A stretch of DNA of 64,000 nt from Pseudomonas inefficax (GTDB lineage Bacteria > Pseudomonadota > Gammaproteobacteria > Pseudomonadales > Pseudomonadaceae), in NCBI RefSeq assembly GCF_900277125.1, contig NZ_OPYN01000001.1, forward strand, positions 275,774 through 339,773. Reading direction: 5' to 3'. Positions 8,299 to 18,620 of the stretch are shown in pieces. The translations under genes and the position numbers were made by a program. Within the stretch, counting starts at the first letter, position 1, and the number at the start of each line of letters is the position of its first letter. The notes under the pieces are model-generated. The model was not told the DNA's origin and made no database searches. It worked only from the letters and a program-made list of their open reading frames with translations.

Positions 8299-9069
8299 TT
8301 AGAACGCCGGAACCACAGCGCCTTTGTACTTCTCGTTGATGAACTGCTTCACCTCAGGCGAGTGCAGCGCAGCAGCCAGCTTTTTCATGGCATCCGAGTC
8401 CTTGTTGTCCGGGCGGGCAACCAGGATGTTCACGTAAGGCGAGTCGCTGCCTTCGATGGCCAGGGCGTCTTTCTCTGGGTTCAGCTTGGCTTCCAGCGCG
8501 TAGTTGGTGTTGATCAGGGCAGCATCGACCTGAGTCAGCACGCGCGGGATAGTGGCTGCTTCCAGCTCACGGAACTTCAGGCTTTTCGGGTTCTCGGCAA
8601 CATCCTTCACGGTGGACAGGATGTTCTTGTTGTCCTTCAGCTTGATCACCCCGGCCTTGTCCAGCAGCAGCAGCGCGCGGCCGCCGTTGGTGGCGTCGTT
8701 GGGAATGACCACGGTGGCACCGGAGGACAGCTCGTCCAGCTTCTTAACCTTGGCCGAGTAAACGCCCAGCGGTTCGATGTGCACGCCGGCAACACTCACC
8801 AGGTTGGTGCCCTTGGCCTTGTTGAACTCATCCAGGTAAGGCTGGTGCTGGAAGAAGTTGGCGTCCAGGCGCTTTTCGGCAACCTGCACGTTCGGCTGGA
8901 TGTAGTCGGTGAATTCCTTGACCTTCAGCTCTACGCCCTCTTTCGCCAGTGCAGGTTTGACGAAGTTGAGGATTTCGGCGTGCGGCACCGGGGTAGCGGC
9001 GACGGTCAGGGACTCGGCGTGGGCCGAGAAGGCCGCGACAGCGGCGACAACAGCAAGCAGCTTCTTCAT
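8299..9069 (-). CDS. metQ: Methionine ABC transporter substrate-binding protein
   Basis: This 256-aa NlpA-family periplasmic protein has a signal peptide (MKKLLAVVAAVAAFSAHA, cleavage after AHA). Unlike E. coli MetQ it has no lipobox Cys, so it is probably soluble. Family features include ATPVPHAEIL near the mature N-terminus and DAALINTNYALEA. It binds D/L-methionine for the MetI-MetN importer. It lies 64 bp downstream of metI, as in other pseudomonads, where metN-metI-metQ form one operon. Confidence 0.93.
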   Translation of the reverse strand: MKKLLAVVAAVAAFSAHAESLTVAATPVPHAEILNFVKPALAKEGVELKVKEFTDYIQPNVQVAEKRLDANFFQHQPYLDEFNKAKGTNLVSVAGVHIEPLGVYSAKVKKLDELSSGATVVIPNDATNGGRALLLLDKAGVIKLKDNKNILSTVKDVAENPKSLKFRELEAATIPRVLTQVDAALINTNYALEAKLNPEKDALAIEGSDSPYVNILVARPDNKDSDAMKKLAAALHSPEVKQFINEKYKGAVVPAF

Positions 9070-9133
9070 TGATCACTCCTTGTGAGGGCCGCGACGGCCC
9101 CCGAACGGGTCGGACGGGCCGACCCCATTGGGG

Positions 9134-9805
9134 TTACTTACGGGAAAAATGCACGACCAGTTTGTCGCCCACGCTTTGCAGGACTTGAACCAGTACCAGC
9201 AACAGCACCACTGTGACGACCATCACATCGGTCTGGAAACGCTGGTAGCCGAAGCGAATGGCCAGGTCGCCCAGGCCGCCAGCACCGACCACACCGGCCA
9301 TGGCGGTGTACGACACCAGGGTGATGGCGGTCACGGTAATGGCGGCGAAGATGCCCGGGCGGGCCTCTGGCAGCAGTGCGCTGGTGATGATCTGGCGCGT
9401 GGTGGCGCCCATCGACTGGGTGGCCTCGATGATGCCGCGGTCCACTTCACGCAAGGCGGTTTCCACCAGGCGCGCGAAGAACGGCGTGGCACCCACCACC
9501 AGCGGCGGAATGGCGCCGGCTACGCCCAGCGAAGTGCCGGTGATCAGCACGGTGATCGGAATCATCACGATCAGCAGGATGATGAACGGCAGCGAGCGCA
9601 GAATGTTGACGATCAGCGACAGCAGCGCATACACACCCTTCTGCTCGAACATCTGCTTCGGCCCGCAGAGGAACAGCAGCACGCCCAGCGGCAAACCGAG
9701 CAGCACGGTGAAGAACAGCGAGCCGAACAGCATGATCATGGTATCGACGCTGGCCAGCCAGATTTCGGCCCAGTCGACGTTGGCAAAGAAACTCAGGGCG
9801 TCCAT
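9134..9805 (-). CDS. metI: Methionine ABC transporter permease
   Basis: This 223-aa protein has five predicted helices and the binding-protein-dependent permease loop (EAxxxxG-type) in IEATQSMGATTRQIITSALL. I chose the ATG at 9805, which shares one base with the metN stop (TGATG). A TTG three bases upstream would add one residue. It forms the membrane channel of the methionine importer. Confidence 0.94.
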   Translation of the reverse strand: MDALSFFANVDWAEIWLASVDTMIMLFGSLFFTVLLGLPLGVLLFLCGPKQMFEQKGVYALLSLIVNILRSLPFIILLIVMIPITVLITGTSLGVAGAIPPLVVGATPFFARLVETALREVDRGIIEATQSMGATTRQIITSALLPEARPGIFAAITVTAITLVSYTAMAGVVGAGGLGDLAIRFGYQRFQTDVMVVTVVLLLVLVQVLQSVGDKLVVHFSRK

Positions 9806-10812
9806 CAACGCAGTACCTCCATATGTACGTCAGCTGCCTTGAAGCGGGCGAACGCCGCTTCCATGTCACCGCCGATCAGGGCGAGGGTGAGCTGGCCATA
9901 GGGGACATCCTTGATGCGGTCGATACGCCCGGCAAGGATGCTGTAGTCCACGCCGGTTTCGCGGGCAACGGTGCCCAGCAGTGGCGCGTAGGTGGCGTCG
10001 CCCTGGAAGGTCAGGCGCACGATACGGCCTGGCACATGGGCGAAGTCGTCACGCTGCTCGCCTTCGTCGACCTGCTCGTCTTCCTGGACGAAGCGCTTGG
10101 TGGTGGGGTGCTGCGGGTGCAGGAACACCTCGGCCACCGAGCCCTGCTCGACGATCTGGCCGGCGTCCATCACTGCCACGCGGTCGCAGACCCGGCGGAT
10201 CACATCCATTTCGTGGGTGATCAGGACGATGGTCAGCTTCAGCTCACGGTTGATTTCGGCCAGCAACTGCAAGACCGAGGCGGTGGTTTGCGGGTCGAGG
10301 GCGCTGGTGGCCTCGTCGCACAGCAGGATCTTCGGGTTGGTGGACAGTGCTCGGGCGATGCCGACGCGCTGCTTCTGGCCACCGGACAGCTGCGCCGGGT
10401 ACTTTTTGGCATGGTCGGAAAGGCCGACGCGGGCCAGGAGCTCGGTCACACGCTTGTCGATTTCGCTGCGCGACAACTCGCCGGCCAGGGTCAGTGGCAG
10501 GGCGACGTTGTCGGCGACGGTCTTGGAGGCCAGCAGGTTGAAGTGCTGGAAAATCATCCCGACCTGCTGGCGGAAACCGCGCAGCTGGCTGGCATTGAAC
10601 GCGGTTACGTCTTCGCCATCGACGATGATCTTGCCGCCGGAAGGCTCTTCCAGGCGGTTGATCAGGCGCAGCATGGTGCTCTTGCCGGCGCCGGAATGGC
10701 CTATCAGGCCGAACACCTGGCCATCTTCGATGATCAGGCTGGTCGGATTCAGTGCGGGGATTTCCCTACCGGCGACGCGGTAGGTCTTGTGTACCTGTTG
10801 GAACTCGATCAC
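9805..10812 (-). CDS. metN: Methionine ABC transporter ATP-binding protein
   Basis: This 335-aa ABC ATPase has Walker [12 protein letters not shown], the signature [15 protein letters not shown], Walker [14 protein letters not shown] and the H-loop [10 protein letters not shown]-terminal NIL domain of about 75 residues follows, where methionine inhibits transport in the E. coli protein. It is the first gene of a leftward metNIQ operon and is divergent from katE. Confidence 0.95.
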   Translation of the reverse strand: MIEFQQVHKTYRVAGREIPALNPTSLIIEDGQVFGLIGHSGAGKSTMLRLINRLEEPSGGKIIVDGEDVTAFNASQLRGFRQQVGMIFQHFNLLASKTVADNVALPLTLAGELSRSEIDKRVTELLARVGLSDHAKKYPAQLSGGQKQRVGIARALSTNPKILLCDEATSALDPQTTASVLQLLAEINRELKLTIVLITHEMDVIRRVCDRVAVMDAGQIVEQGSVAEVFLHPQHPTTKRFVQEDEQVDEGEQRDDFAHVPGRIVRLTFQGDATYAPLLGTVARETGVDYSILAGRIDRIKDVPYGQLTLALIGGDMEAAFARFKAADVHMEVLR

Positions 10813-11036
10813 GTAGCGAACCTTGTGGGGCGCATGGAATTTGGGGTCAGCGGTTGGCTGGGGTCGCGTATTTTAGCCTTTTCCCTTAGCTGTTCTTAGC
10901 ATTTATTTCGTATTCCACCAATCCATCGGGCATATCGCGACAACCGGTAAAGTGAATTGAACGCAACGAAGCCGCCTCCGGTCACTACTTGAACATGCCC
11001 CCAAGGGCAGCCTGAAGACTGATGAGGAGAGCCCAG
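10813..11036. promoter_or_regulatory. Divergent promoter region metN / katE
   Basis: This 224-bp non-coding region separates metN (leftward) from katE (rightward). An AT-rich core with a direct repeat (CTTAGCTGTTCTTAGC) lies at about 10886-10902. TAAAAT on the minus strand (about 10872-10877) is a possible metN -10. CTACTT at 10985-10990 resembles a sigmaS-type -10 before katE, but I cannot fix a start site. The ribosome binding site GAGGAGA is at 11024-11030. Confidence 0.45.
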
Positions 11037-13172
11037 ATGCCCAGCAAGAAGCCGGATTCGCCGAAACAGAGCCAGCTCGCCGGTACCGACACCCCTGATC
11101 GGGCGAATACCAACGCCAAGATTCAAAGCCTGGAAAGCGTACGCAGCGATGCCACCGGCCAGGCACTACGCACCAATCAGGGCGTGCGCATCGCCGATAA
11201 TCAGAACACCTTGAAGGCGGGCGATCGGGGGCCCTCGCTGCTCGAAGACTTCATCATGCGCGAGAAGATCACGCACTTCGACCACGAGCGTATTCCCGAG
11301 CGCATCGTGCATGCCCGCGGGACGGGCGCGCATGGCTACTTCCAGAGCTACGGCAACCACGCCGAGCTGACCAAGGCAGGCTTCCTGCAGGACCCGGAAA
11401 AAGTCACGCCCGTTTTCGTGCGGTTTTCCACGGTACAGGGCCCGCGCGGCTCTGCCGACACCGTGCGTGACGTGAGGGGTTTTGCGGTCAAGTTCTACAC
11501 CGACGAAGGCAACTTCGACCTGGTGGGCAACAACATGCCGGTGTTCTTCATTCAGGATGCGATCAAGTTCCCGGATTTCGTCCACGCCGTAAAGCCGGAG
11601 CCGCACAACGAGATCCCGACCGGCGCCTCGGCCCATGACACCTTCTGGGATTTCGTCTCGCTGGTACCGGAGTCGGCTCATATGGTGATGTGGGCGATGT
11701 CGGACCGTGCGATCCCGCGCAGCTTGCGGATGATGGAAGGGTTCGGGGTGCATACCTTCCGCCTGATCAACGCCCAGGGCGTAGCCAGTTTCGTCAAATT
11801 CCACTGGAAACCACGCCAGGGTGTGCACTCCCTGCTATGGGACGAAGCGCAGAAACTGGCAGGCAAGGACCCTGACTTCCAACGTCGCGACTTGTGGGAG
11901 GCTATCGAGACCGGCGATTACCCGGAGTGGGAACTGGGCGTGCAGATCGTGCCGGAAGCCGACGAGCACAAATTCGATTTCGACCTGCTGGACCCGACCA
12001 AGATAATCCCGGAAGAGCTGGTGCCGGTTACACCTTTGGGCAAGATGGTCCTGAATCGCAACCCGGACAACTTCTTTGCCGAAGTGGAACAGGTGGCGTT
12101 CTGCCCGGGCCATATCGTGCCTGGTATCGATTTTACCAACGACCCTTTGCTGCAGGGCCGGCTGTTCTCCTACACCGACACGCAGCTTAGCCGCCTGGGC
12201 GGGCCAAACTTCCACCAGATCCCGGTCAACCGCCCCGTCGCGCCCAACCACAACAACCAGCGCGACGCCCTGCATCAGCATGTGGTGCACAGGGGCCGTG
12301 CATCCTACGAGCCCAATTCCATCGACGGCGGCTGGCCGAAGGAAACGCCACCTGCCGCGCAGGACGGCGGCTTCGAGAGTTACCAGGAGCGAATCGATGC
12401 AAACAAGATTCGCCAGCGCAGCGAGTCGTTCGGCGACCACTTCTCGCAAGCGCGGTTGTTCTTCCAGAGCATGAGCCCGACCGAGCAGCAGCACATTATC
12501 AAGGCTTACAGCTTTGAATTGGGCAAGGTGGAGCGGGAGACGATCCGCGCTCGGGAAGTGAATGAAATTCTCGCCAACATCGACCTGAAGCTGGCGGCTG
12601 CGGTGGCTGCCAACCTGGGCTTGCCAGCGCCGAGCGCGGGCACGGTGCAAGTGAAGGGTAGCCAGCTTGCGCAGTCGCCTGCCCTGAGCCAGATGAACCA
12701 CCCTGGTTCGGTGGGCATCAAGGGGCGCAAGATTGCCGTGCTGGTGGCCGATGGCGTGGACGCTGCCAGCGCGGACAAGCTGGTCAAAGCCTTGGAGGCG
12801 CATAGTGCTCGGCCGATGCTGCTGGGGCCGACTTCGGCGCCGGTAAAGACGGCGGATGGCAAGCAACTGCCGGTAGATGCGTCCATGGAGGGGATGCCAT
12901 CGATCATGTTCGACGGGGTTGTCGTGCCGGGGGGCAAGGCTTCGATCGATGCTCTGGCGGCCAGCGGGTTGGCCAAGCATTTCCTGCTGGAGGGCTACAA
13001 GCACCTGAAAGCGATGGTGTTGACCAAAGAGCTTTTGGGCAGCTTGGGGCTGAAAGAAGACAAGGGGTTGCTGCTGGGAGATGAGCAGAAGACCGTGGAT
13101 GCCTTCGTCAAAGCGGTAGAGGGGCATCGGGTGTGGGAGCGGGAGGCGGCTGCGGAGGCTGTGCCGGCCTGA
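11037..13172 (+). CDS. katE: Large-subunit catalase HPII
   Basis: This 711-aa clade 2 catalase disproportionates hydrogen peroxide. The catalytic His segment is [20 protein letters not shown], and the distal Asn region is [20 protein letters not shown]. The proximal heme Tyr is in [14 protein letters not shown]. The C-terminal 150 residues form the flavodoxin/GATase-like domain ([16 protein letters not shown]) that marks the large catalases. I chose the ATG at 11037 after GAGGAGA; an in-frame ATG at 11022 overlaps that site. HPII enzymes are normally stationary-phase (RpoS) controlled; here that is inferred, not shown. Confidence 0.96.
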   Translation: MPSKKPDSPKQSQLAGTDTPDRANTNAKIQSLESVRSDATGQALRTNQGVRIADNQNTLKAGDRGPSLLEDFIMREKITHFDHERIPERIVHARGTGAHGYFQSYGNHAELTKAGFLQDPEKVTPVFVRFSTVQGPRGSADTVRDVRGFAVKFYTDEGNFDLVGNNMPVFFIQDAIKFPDFVHAVKPEPHNEIPTGASAHDTFWDFVSLVPESAHMVMWAMSDRAIPRSLRMMEGFGVHTFRLINAQGVASFVKFHWKPRQGVHSLLWDEAQKLAGKDPDFQRRDLWEAIETGDYPEWELGVQIVPEADEHKFDFDLLDPTKIIPEELVPVTPLGKMVLNRNPDNFFAEVEQVAFCPGHIVPGIDFTNDPLLQGRLFSYTDTQLSRLGGPNFHQIPVNRPVAPNHNNQRDALHQHVVHRGRASYEPNSIDGGWPKETPPAAQDGGFESYQERIDANKIRQRSESFGDHFSQARLFFQSMSPTEQQHIIKAYSFELGKVERETIRAREVNEILANIDLKLAAAVAANLGLPAPSAGTVQVKGSQLAQSPALSQMNHPGSVGIKGRKIAVLVADGVDAASADKLVKALEAHSARPMLLGPTSAPVKTADGKQLPVDASMEGMPSIMFDGVVVPGGKASIDALAASGLAKHFLLEGYKHLKAMVLTKELLGSLGLKEDKGLLLGDEQKTVDAFVKAVEGHRVWEREAAAEAVPA

Positions 13173-13173
13173 G

Positions 13174-13276
13174 GGGCTGCTTTGCAGCCCATCGCGACAC
13201 AAGGCCGCTCCTACAGGAGATCGCATTTCCCTTGTAGGAGCGGCCTTGTGTCGCGAAAGGGGCGCGCAGCGCCCCC
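13174..13276. repeat. REP pair (class C), convergent junction katE / lipoprotein
   Basis: The outer stems are GGGCTGCTTTGCAGCCC on the left and GGGGCGCGCAGCGCCCC on the right. Inside are inverted copies of TCGCGACACAAGGCCGCTCC (13192-13215 and complement). The element fills almost the whole gap between the converging genes. Confidence 0.9.
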
Positions 13277-13282
13277 AGATTC

Positions 13283-13990
13283 TTAACGCTGATGCGGAAC
13301 CAGAACCACCTGCGCCGGCAGCGACCGCTGGATTTCATGCTTCTGCTTCAGCTCGAACCCGCTGTCGATCTTGCGCACGCGCTTCTCCAGCAAGGTCTTC
13401 AGCCAAGGCGCATCCTCGGTGCGCGGCACCTGGAACACAACATCGCATTGATAGCTCACCACATCGGCGGCAATGTCATCCAGCTGGCGCCGCATGGCGC
13501 GGCTGTCGGTGGTCTTCAAGGCCACGACGGTGCTCGGTGCAGCCGGGTCGATGATGCGCGCCTTGGGCTTGGCCTCGGCCGCTTTCAACGCCGCTTCAGT
13601 TTTTTCCAGCTCGGCCTTGCGCGCCTGGGTCACGGCGTCGCCACCAGTCACCGCCGGGGCCTGTGGCATCAGCGCGCGGGCACGGGCCAGGGCGGTTGCA
13701 GCAGCGTTCACATCACCCTTTTGCAGGAAGATCTGGCTGCGTTGCAGGTAGGCTTCGGCAAGCTGGCGCTGGTATTGCTCCAGGCGCGCGTCATCCGGCG
13801 CCTGGGCCTGCAGGGCTGCCAGCTGGTCTTCAGCGGTGGCCAGCTCGTTGCTGGCGATGTTTTGTTGCAACTGCTGCCAGGCATCGGCTTGGGCAGGTGC
13901 GGTGGCCTGTTCGACCGGCGCGTTGGAACACGCAGCCAGGAACAGGGAAAACGCGGCAACAAGCAGATAACGGGAGGCGAACGGCTTCAT
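13283..13990 (-). CDS. Conserved hypothetical lipoprotein
   Basis: This 235-aa protein begins with a lipoprotein signal (SLFLAACSNAP; lipidated Cys about residue 21). Most of the mature part is helical, rich in Ala and Gln, with TPR-like stretches (DQLAALQAQAPDDARLEQYQ). A C-terminal domain contains YQCDVVFQVP and ends VVLVPHQR. An orthologue sits between metN and znuB in other pseudomonads, but I know no experimental function. The context (zinc uptake genes downstream in gene order) is suggestive only. Confidence 0.85.
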   Translation of the reverse strand: MKPFASRYLLVAAFSLFLAACSNAPVEQATAPAQADAWQQLQQNIASNELATAEDQLAALQAQAPDDARLEQYQRQLAEAYLQRSQIFLQKGDVNAAATALARARALMPQAPAVTGGDAVTQARKAELEKTEAALKAAEAKPKARIIDPAAPSTVVALKTTDSRAMRRQLDDIAADVVSYQCDVVFQVPRTEDAPWLKTLLEKRVRKIDSGFELKQKHEIQRSLPAQVVLVPHQR

Positions 13991-14117
13991 TCCTGCGACT
14001 CTCTATTTGCGCAAAAAGCGAGCAAGTCTACACCCAGGTGCGCACGCTCGAAAACAAGTCTTACAGACCCTTTACGTGCGAAAAGGTTGCAGGGCGCGCC
14101 TTCACGCGCCCTGTTTT

Positions 14118-14900
14118 TCAGCGTTTCGGCAGGGCCAGGCTCAGCAAGAATAGCACCGCCGCGCAGACCACGATCGACGGGCCGGCGGGGGTGTCTTTGA
14201 ACCAGGACATGGCCAGGCCGCCGCATACCGCGGTCACGCCGAGCAGGCTGGCGCCTAGGGCCATCTGCTCGGGAGAGCGGGCGTGACGTTGCGCCGCAGC
14301 GGCAGGAATGATCAGCAGGGAGGTGATCAGCAGCACGCCGACGATCTTCATGGCAACGGCAATTACCACCGCGATCAGCAGCATCAGCGCCATGCGCAGC
14401 CCGGCCACCGGCAGGCCTTCGACCATTGCCAGCTCTTCGTGCACGGTGACTGCCAGCAACGGCCGCCACAACGCAGCGAGCAGTAGCAACACCAGCACGC
14501 TGCCGCCAATTATCCAGGCCAGGTCGGTGGTGCTGATGGCCAGCAGGTCGCCGAACAGATAGGCCATCAGGTCTATGCGCACATCGTGCATGAAGCTCAA
14601 CACCACCAGGCCCAGCGACAAGGTACTGGGTGCGAGGATGCCGAGCAGGGTGTCAGAGGCCAGCGGTTGGCGTTGCTGCAGGGTCACCAGCAAGATAGCC
14701 AGTAACAGGCAGCCTACGGTTACCGCCAGCGCCGGGCTGACGTCCAGGGCAAAGCCCAGCGCAACGCCGAGCAGGGCAGCGTGGGACAGGGTGTCGCCAA
14801 AATAGGCCATGCGCCGCCACACCACGAAGGAACCCAGTGGGCCGGCCACCAGCGCCAGGGACAAGCCGGCAAGCAAGGCGTAGAGAAGAAAATCAGCCAT
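14118..14900 (-). CDS. znuB: Zinc ABC transporter permease
   Basis: This 260-aa ABC-3 family permease has about eight helices ([20 protein letters not shown] at the start). It contains the family segment [17 protein letters not shown], with a His in helix 2. It forms the inner-membrane channel for Zn(II). I chose the ATG at 14900, which overlaps the end of znuC by 8 bp. The open frame extends further upstream inside znuC, but that part lacks membrane character. Confidence 0.94.
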   Translation of the reverse strand: MADFLLYALLAGLSLALVAGPLGSFVVWRRMAYFGDTLSHAALLGVALGFALDVSPALAVTVGCLLLAILLVTLQQRQPLASDTLLGILAPSTLSLGLVVLSFMHDVRIDLMAYLFGDLLAISTTDLAWIIGGSVLVLLLLAALWRPLLAVTVHEELAMVEGLPVAGLRMALMLLIAVVIAVAMKIVGVLLITSLLIIPAAAAQRHARSPEQMALGASLLGVTAVCGGLAMSWFKDTPAGPSIVVCAAVLFLLSLALPKR

Positions 14901-15669
14901 GCTTGCAGTGCGCTCCGTGAACATGGGTGCCAGGGGCGACCACCGAACCGTGCAGGTCGTGACTGTGGTCGTGATGGTGGTGGTAGATGGCCAGGCTGGG
15001 GGCGGCGGTCTGGCCGAACAGCTCAACGAATGCCGGGTCACCGCTGACCTGCTCGGGGTGGCCCGAACAGCACACGTGGCGGTTCAGGCACACCACCTGG
15101 TCGGTTGCACTCATCACCAGGTGCAGGTCGTGGGAAACCATCAGCACGCCGCAACCGTGGCGGTCGCGCAGGCGGGTAATGAGGTTGTACAGCTCGGTCT
15201 GGCCGACCACGTCTACGCCCTGCACCGGCTCGTCGAGCACCAGCAACTGGGGTTCGCGCAGCAGGGCCCGGGCCAGCAGCACGCGCTGCATCTCGCCGCC
15301 GGAAATGGTCTGGATCGGGCTGTCGATGACCTGCTCGGCGCCCACCTCCTGCAACGCCGACAAGGCTGCCGCGCGGTCTACACCGGGCACCAGGCGCAAG
15401 AAGCGCAGCACCGACAGCGGCAGCGTGGCATCTACCTGGATTTTTTGCGGCATGTAGCCAATGCGCAGTTTCGGCTTGCGCCATACCCTGCCGCGGTGCG
15501 GCTTGAGCAGGCCGAGCACGGCGCGCACCAGGGTAGTCTTGCCCGCGCCGTTCGGGCCGATCAGGGTAACGATCTGGCCGGGTGCGACCGATAGGTCGAT
15601 GCTGTCGAGCACCGCCTCGCCACCGAAGGTGACGCCGACCTGCTCCAGGCGGATCAGTGCGTCGCTCAT
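14893..15669 (-). CDS. znuC: Zinc ABC transporter ATP-binding protein
   Basis: This 258-aa ATPase has Walker [12 protein letters not shown], the signature [16 protein letters not shown] and Walker [13 protein letters not shown]. The C-terminus is unusually His-rich ([14 protein letters not shown], then [12 protein letters not shown]), which could buffer or sense zinc. I chose the ATG at 15669 ([10 protein letters not shown]), which overlaps the zur stop by 4 bp (ATGA). An in-frame ATG 24 bp upstream is possible. Confidence 0.94.
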   Translation of the reverse strand: MSDALIRLEQVGVTFGGEAVLDSIDLSVAPGQIVTLIGPNGAGKTTLVRAVLGLLKPHRGRVWRKPKLRIGYMPQKIQVDATLPLSVLRFLRLVPGVDRAAALSALQEVGAEQVIDSPIQTISGGEMQRVLLARALLREPQLLVLDEPVQGVDVVGQTELYNLITRLRDRHGCGVLMVSHDLHLVMSATDQVVCLNRHVCCSGHPEQVSGDPAFVELFGQTAAPSLAIYHHHHDHSHDLHGSVVAPGTHVHGAHCKHG

Positions 15670-16151
15670 GCCGCGCTCCGGCAGTTGCTGCACAGGCCGA
15701 CCACTTCCACGGTCTGGGTCTCGACCGTGAAGCCCACGCCCTTGGCGCTGCTGATGATGGCCTCGCTGATACTGTCCTGTTCCAGCTCGATGGCCACATG
15801 GCAGGCCCGGCAGATCAGGAACTGCCCTTGATGCACGTGCTCGGGGTGGCTACAGCCGATGAAGGCGTTGAGCGAGGCGATGCGGTGCACCAGGCCGTTT
15901 TCCAGCAGGAAGTCCAGTGCCCGATACACCGTCGGTGGTGCAGCGCGGCGGCCGTCCTGCTCGCTGAGTACGGCGAGGATGTCGTAGGCACCCAGCGGCT
16001 TGTGGCTTTGCCACACCAGTTCCAGCACACGGCGGCGCAGTGCGGTCAGGCGCAGGCCCTGGCGGGTGCACAAGGCATCGGCTTCAGCCAGGGCGCTGTG
16101 TACGCAATGGGAATGGTCGTGAGGACGGTTTGCCAGCGGCGTGATGGACAT
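15666..16151 (-). CDS. zur: Zinc uptake regulator Zur (Fur family)
   Basis: This 161-aa Fur-family repressor represses zinc uptake when Zn(II) is plentiful. It has an N-terminal winged helix ([20 protein letters not shown], then [20 protein letters not shown]). The dimerisation domain carries the metal sites [22 protein letters not shown] and a C-terminal CSNC, giving the paired-Cys structural zinc site. It is the first gene of zur-znuC-znuB, transcribed away from znuA. Confidence 0.95.
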   Translation of the reverse strand: MSITPLANRPHDHSHCVHSALAEADALCTRQGLRLTALRRRVLELVWQSHKPLGAYDILAVLSEQDGRRAAPPTVYRALDFLLENGLVHRIASLNAFIGCSHPEHVHQGQFLICRACHVAIELEQDSISEAIISSAKGVGFTVETQTVEVVGLCSNCRSAA

Positions 16152-16177
16152 GGGCAGCGACGGTTCTGGATGGAGAC

Positions 16178-16190
16178 GTTATTATGTTAC
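16178..16190. promoter_or_regulatory. Putative Zur box between zur and znuA
   Basis: In the 66-bp divergent gap zur/znuA, GTTATTATGTTAC resembles the AT-rich GTTATnnTATAAC core of known Zur operators, with imperfect symmetry. It is 28 bp from the znuA start and 27 bp from the zur start, where it could control both. The assignment rests on motif resemblance and context. Confidence 0.6.
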
Positions 16191-16217
16191 CTGTTTCTGA
16201 CGACTCGAGTATTCACC

Positions 16218-17126
16218 GTGTCCCGATTCCTAGTCCTTTTTGTCGCTTTCATCGCATTTTCCGCCCAGGCTGACGTGCGTGTGCTGACCAGTATCAAACC
16301 CCTGCAGCAGATTGCCGCCGCCGTCCAGGATGGTGTCGGCAATCCAGAGGTATTGCTGCCGCCGGGTGCTTCGCCGCACCACTACGCGCTGCGCCCGTCC
16401 GACGTGCGGCGGGTGGCGGACGCCGACCTGCTGTACTGGATCGGCCCGGACATGGAGAACTTTCTGCCACGGTTGCTGAGCAATCGCAGCAAGCCCACGG
16501 TGGCCGTGCAGTCGCTGCCGGGCATGAAGCTGCGCCATTTTGGCGAGGACAGCCAGTCCCATGAAGAGGAAGACCACGACGACCATGACCACGACCACCG
16601 CCCAGGCAGCCTGGATGCTCATTTGTGGCTATCGTCGGTCAACGCGCGGGTGATTGCAGCGAAAATGGCCGCTGACCTGGCGCAGGTCGACCCAACGAAT
16701 GCGGCACGCTACCAAAGCAATCTCAAGGCCTTCGACGAACGCCTGGACGCACTGGATGGACGGATCAAGGCGCGGGTGGCTGGGATTGCCGGCAAGCCGT
16801 ACTTCGTGTTCCACGAAGCGTTCGATTATTTCGAGGCCGAGTATGGCCTGAAGCACACCGGGGTGTTCACCGTGGCAGCCGAAGTGCAGCCCGGCGCGCA
16901 GCATGTGGCGGCCATGCGCAAGCGCCTGCAGGAAGTGGGCAAGACCTGTGTGTTCAGCGAGCCGCCATTGCGGCCGCGCCTGGCCGAGACCTTGACTGCC
17001 GGCTTGCCGGTGCGTCTGGCCGAGCTGGATGCGCTGGGCGGCAATGACCCGGTGGATGGCAAGGGCTATGAGCGCCTGCTGGAGAAACTGGGTGGCGATC
17101 TGGTTGGGTGCCTGGAACAGTTGTAA
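16218..17126 (+). CDS. znuA: Zinc ABC transporter periplasmic binding protein
   Basis: This 302-aa cluster A-I metal-binding protein has a signal peptide (VSRFLVLFVAFIAFSAQA). Zinc ligands are visible in PPGASPHHYALRPSD, DAHLWLSS and VFHEAFDYF. The typical His/Asp-rich loop (HEEEDHDDHDHDH) marks a ZnuA rather than a Mn-binding protein. I chose GTG at 16218 because it directly precedes the signal sequence. The open frame extends back through zur without being coding there. It is transcribed divergently from zur-znuCB. Confidence 0.94.
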   Translation: MSRFLVLFVAFIAFSAQADVRVLTSIKPLQQIAAAVQDGVGNPEVLLPPGASPHHYALRPSDVRRVADADLLYWIGPDMENFLPRLLSNRSKPTVAVQSLPGMKLRHFGEDSQSHEEEDHDDHDHDHRPGSLDAHLWLSSVNARVIAAKMAADLAQVDPTNAARYQSNLKAFDERLDALDGRIKARVAGIAGKPYFVFHEAFDYFEAEYGLKHTGVFTVAAEVQPGAQHVAAMRKRLQEVGKTCVFSEPPLRPRLAETLTAGLPVRLAELDALGGNDPVDGKGYERLLEKLGGDLVGCLEQL

Positions 17127-17134
17127 GCCTGTGC

Positions 17135-17227
17135 CGGCCTCTTCGCGGGTGAACCCGCTCCCACAAGGACAGCACAAATCTCAAGCCTGTCACCATACCT
17201 GTGGGAGCGGGTTTACCCGCGAAGAAG
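17135..17227. repeat. REP pair (class A), convergent junction znuA / thrB
   Basis: Inverted copies of CCTCTTCGCGGGTGAACCCG / CTCCCACA (17138-17165) and its complement (17197-17225). It lies between the znuA and thrB stop codons. Confidence 0.92.
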
Positions 17228-17237
17228 CAAACGCGGT

Positions 17238-18188
17238 CTAGAGAGCAAACGGCAGGTGCAAGGCCACCTGCTGACGCTGCGCCAAACGCACTTCGAACTC
17301 GCTCGGGTCGTGGATCATCACATCCATCCCGGCAAACGACTCCGCTGCAATCAGGCGCGACAGCCAGAAGCGCACGCAGCCTACCCGCAACATCTCCGGC
17401 CACAGCTCGGCTTCGGCTGCGGTGAACGGCCTCAGCGCCGCATAGGCCGCCAGCAGCGCCTGGGCGCGTGGCACATCGATCGCGCCGTGTTCATCCAGGC
17501 ACCAGTCGTTCACGGTGATTGCGATGTCATACAGCATCGGCCCGGAACAGGCGTTGTAGAAGTCGATCACACCGGTCAGGTGTGTGCCTTCGAACATCAC
17601 GTTGTCGCGGAACAGGTCGGCGTGCAGGTTGGCCCGTGGCAGTGCCAGGATCTGAGCCTTGTGCGCGCTGATTTCGTCCAGCGCCGGCTGCAGCAGCGCG
17701 GCTTGCTCGGCGCTGAGGCGCGGCAGCAACTCGGCACCCGAGGCCAGCATCCAGTCCAGGCCGCGGTCGGTGCGGCGCTCGATGATGTGCTCGCGGGTGG
17801 CCAGGTGAATATGCGCCAGCAGCTCGCCGACCTGGGCGCAGTGCTGGGCGTTCGGTGCCTTGATGTGCTTGCCCGACAGCCGTGGCTGCAGCAGCGCCGG
17901 CTTGCCGCACAGCTCGCGCAGGCCGTTGCCGTCGCGGTCACGAATCGCATAGGGCACCGGCATGTCGGCCGCGTGCAGGGTGTCCAGCAGCTCGATGAAG
18001 AACGGCATGTCCTCGCTGGGCCCGCGCTCGATAAGCGTCAGGACGAACTCCCCCTGTTCGAGGCTGACGAAGAAATTGCTGTTTTCGGTGCCGGCGGCGA
18101 TGCCCTGGAAGTCGAGCAGACGGCCCAGCGCGTACGGTGCCAGAAAGGTTTCCAGCTCAGGCCGGGTCACGGGGGTGAAGACTGACAT
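17238..18188 (-). CDS. thrB: Homoserine kinase (APH-fold type)
   Basis: This 316-aa protein belongs to the aminoglycoside-phosphotransferase-like ThrB type of pseudomonads, not the GHMP type. It phosphorylates homoserine in threonine synthesis. The kinase-loop motif NLHADLFRDNVMF supplies the catalytic Asp, and GVIDFYNACSGP supplies the metal-binding Asp. The N-terminal lobe contains GTENSNFFVSLEQGEFVLT, a nucleotide-binding loop. A DUF2782 gene ends 69 bp upstream in the same direction. Confidence 0.93.
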   Translation of the reverse strand: MSVFTPVTRPELETFLAPYALGRLLDFQGIAAGTENSNFFVSLEQGEFVLTLIERGPSEDMPFFIELLDTLHAADMPVPYAIRDRDGNGLRELCGKPALLQPRLSGKHIKAPNAQHCAQVGELLAHIHLATREHIIERRTDRGLDWMLASGAELLPRLSAEQAALLQPALDEISAHKAQILALPRANLHADLFRDNVMFEGTHLTGVIDFYNACSGPMLYDIAITVNDWCLDEHGAIDVPRAQALLAAYAALRPFTAAEAELWPEMLRVGCVRFWLSRLIAAESFAGMDVMIHDPSEFEVRLAQRQQVALHLPFAL

Positions 18189-18208
18189 GATGAAGAATTG
18201 CCCATACG

Positions 18209-18230
18209 GGCACTTCCGCCGGGAAGTGCC
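18209..18230. terminator. Hairpin between the DUF2782 gene and thrB
   Basis: GGCACTTCC and GGGAAGTGCC form a nine-pair stem around a three-base loop. No T-run follows in the leftward direction, so it may attenuate or stabilise mRNA rather than end transcription. Confidence 0.4.
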
Positions 18231-18257
18231 GGGTTGATGTGAACGGTGCGCGTCAGA

Positions 18258-18545
18258 TTACCACTCGAAGATCTTCCAGGACGGAATCAGCATGTCCGGC
18301 TGGTCGGATCGAATGAAATTGCCATCAGAGCCATCGGCGCGTACCAGGAAATAAGGCTTGCCGTTTTTCGGCGTGATCTTGATCGCATACAGGAACCCGT
18401 TCTGCCGGTACTCCTGGATGGTTTTGTCGCCTTCCGTGCGAATGGTCACCTCGGGATCGGCCGAGGGGGCGTCGTCCGCCGCCAGGGTGACGACAGGCAT
18501 GGTTGCCAACAGACCGAGCAGTAACAGGCGATTGAGTGTACGCAT
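18258..18545 (-). CDS. DUF2782 small secreted protein
   Basis: This 95-aa protein has a signal peptide ([16 protein letters not shown]) and a small beta-rich domain ([20 protein letters not shown], then [14 protein letters not shown]). It ends in IPSWKIFEW. This is the DUF2782 pattern common in gamma-proteobacteria. The orthologue is conserved next to thrB and polA in pseudomonads, but its role is unknown to me. It is divergent from polA, 75 bp away. Confidence 0.88.
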   Translation of the reverse strand: MRTLNRLLLLGLLATMPVVTLAADDAPSADPEVTIRTEGDKTIQEYRQNGFLYAIKITPKNGKPYFLVRADGSDGNFIRSDQPDMLIPSWKIFEW

Positions 18546-18620
18546 GATAACCTTGTCCCTTTGTCGTCAATGATTCTGGCTATTCTAGCGCCGGACCCGT
18601 CGAAAAGGTTGATTCTGCTC

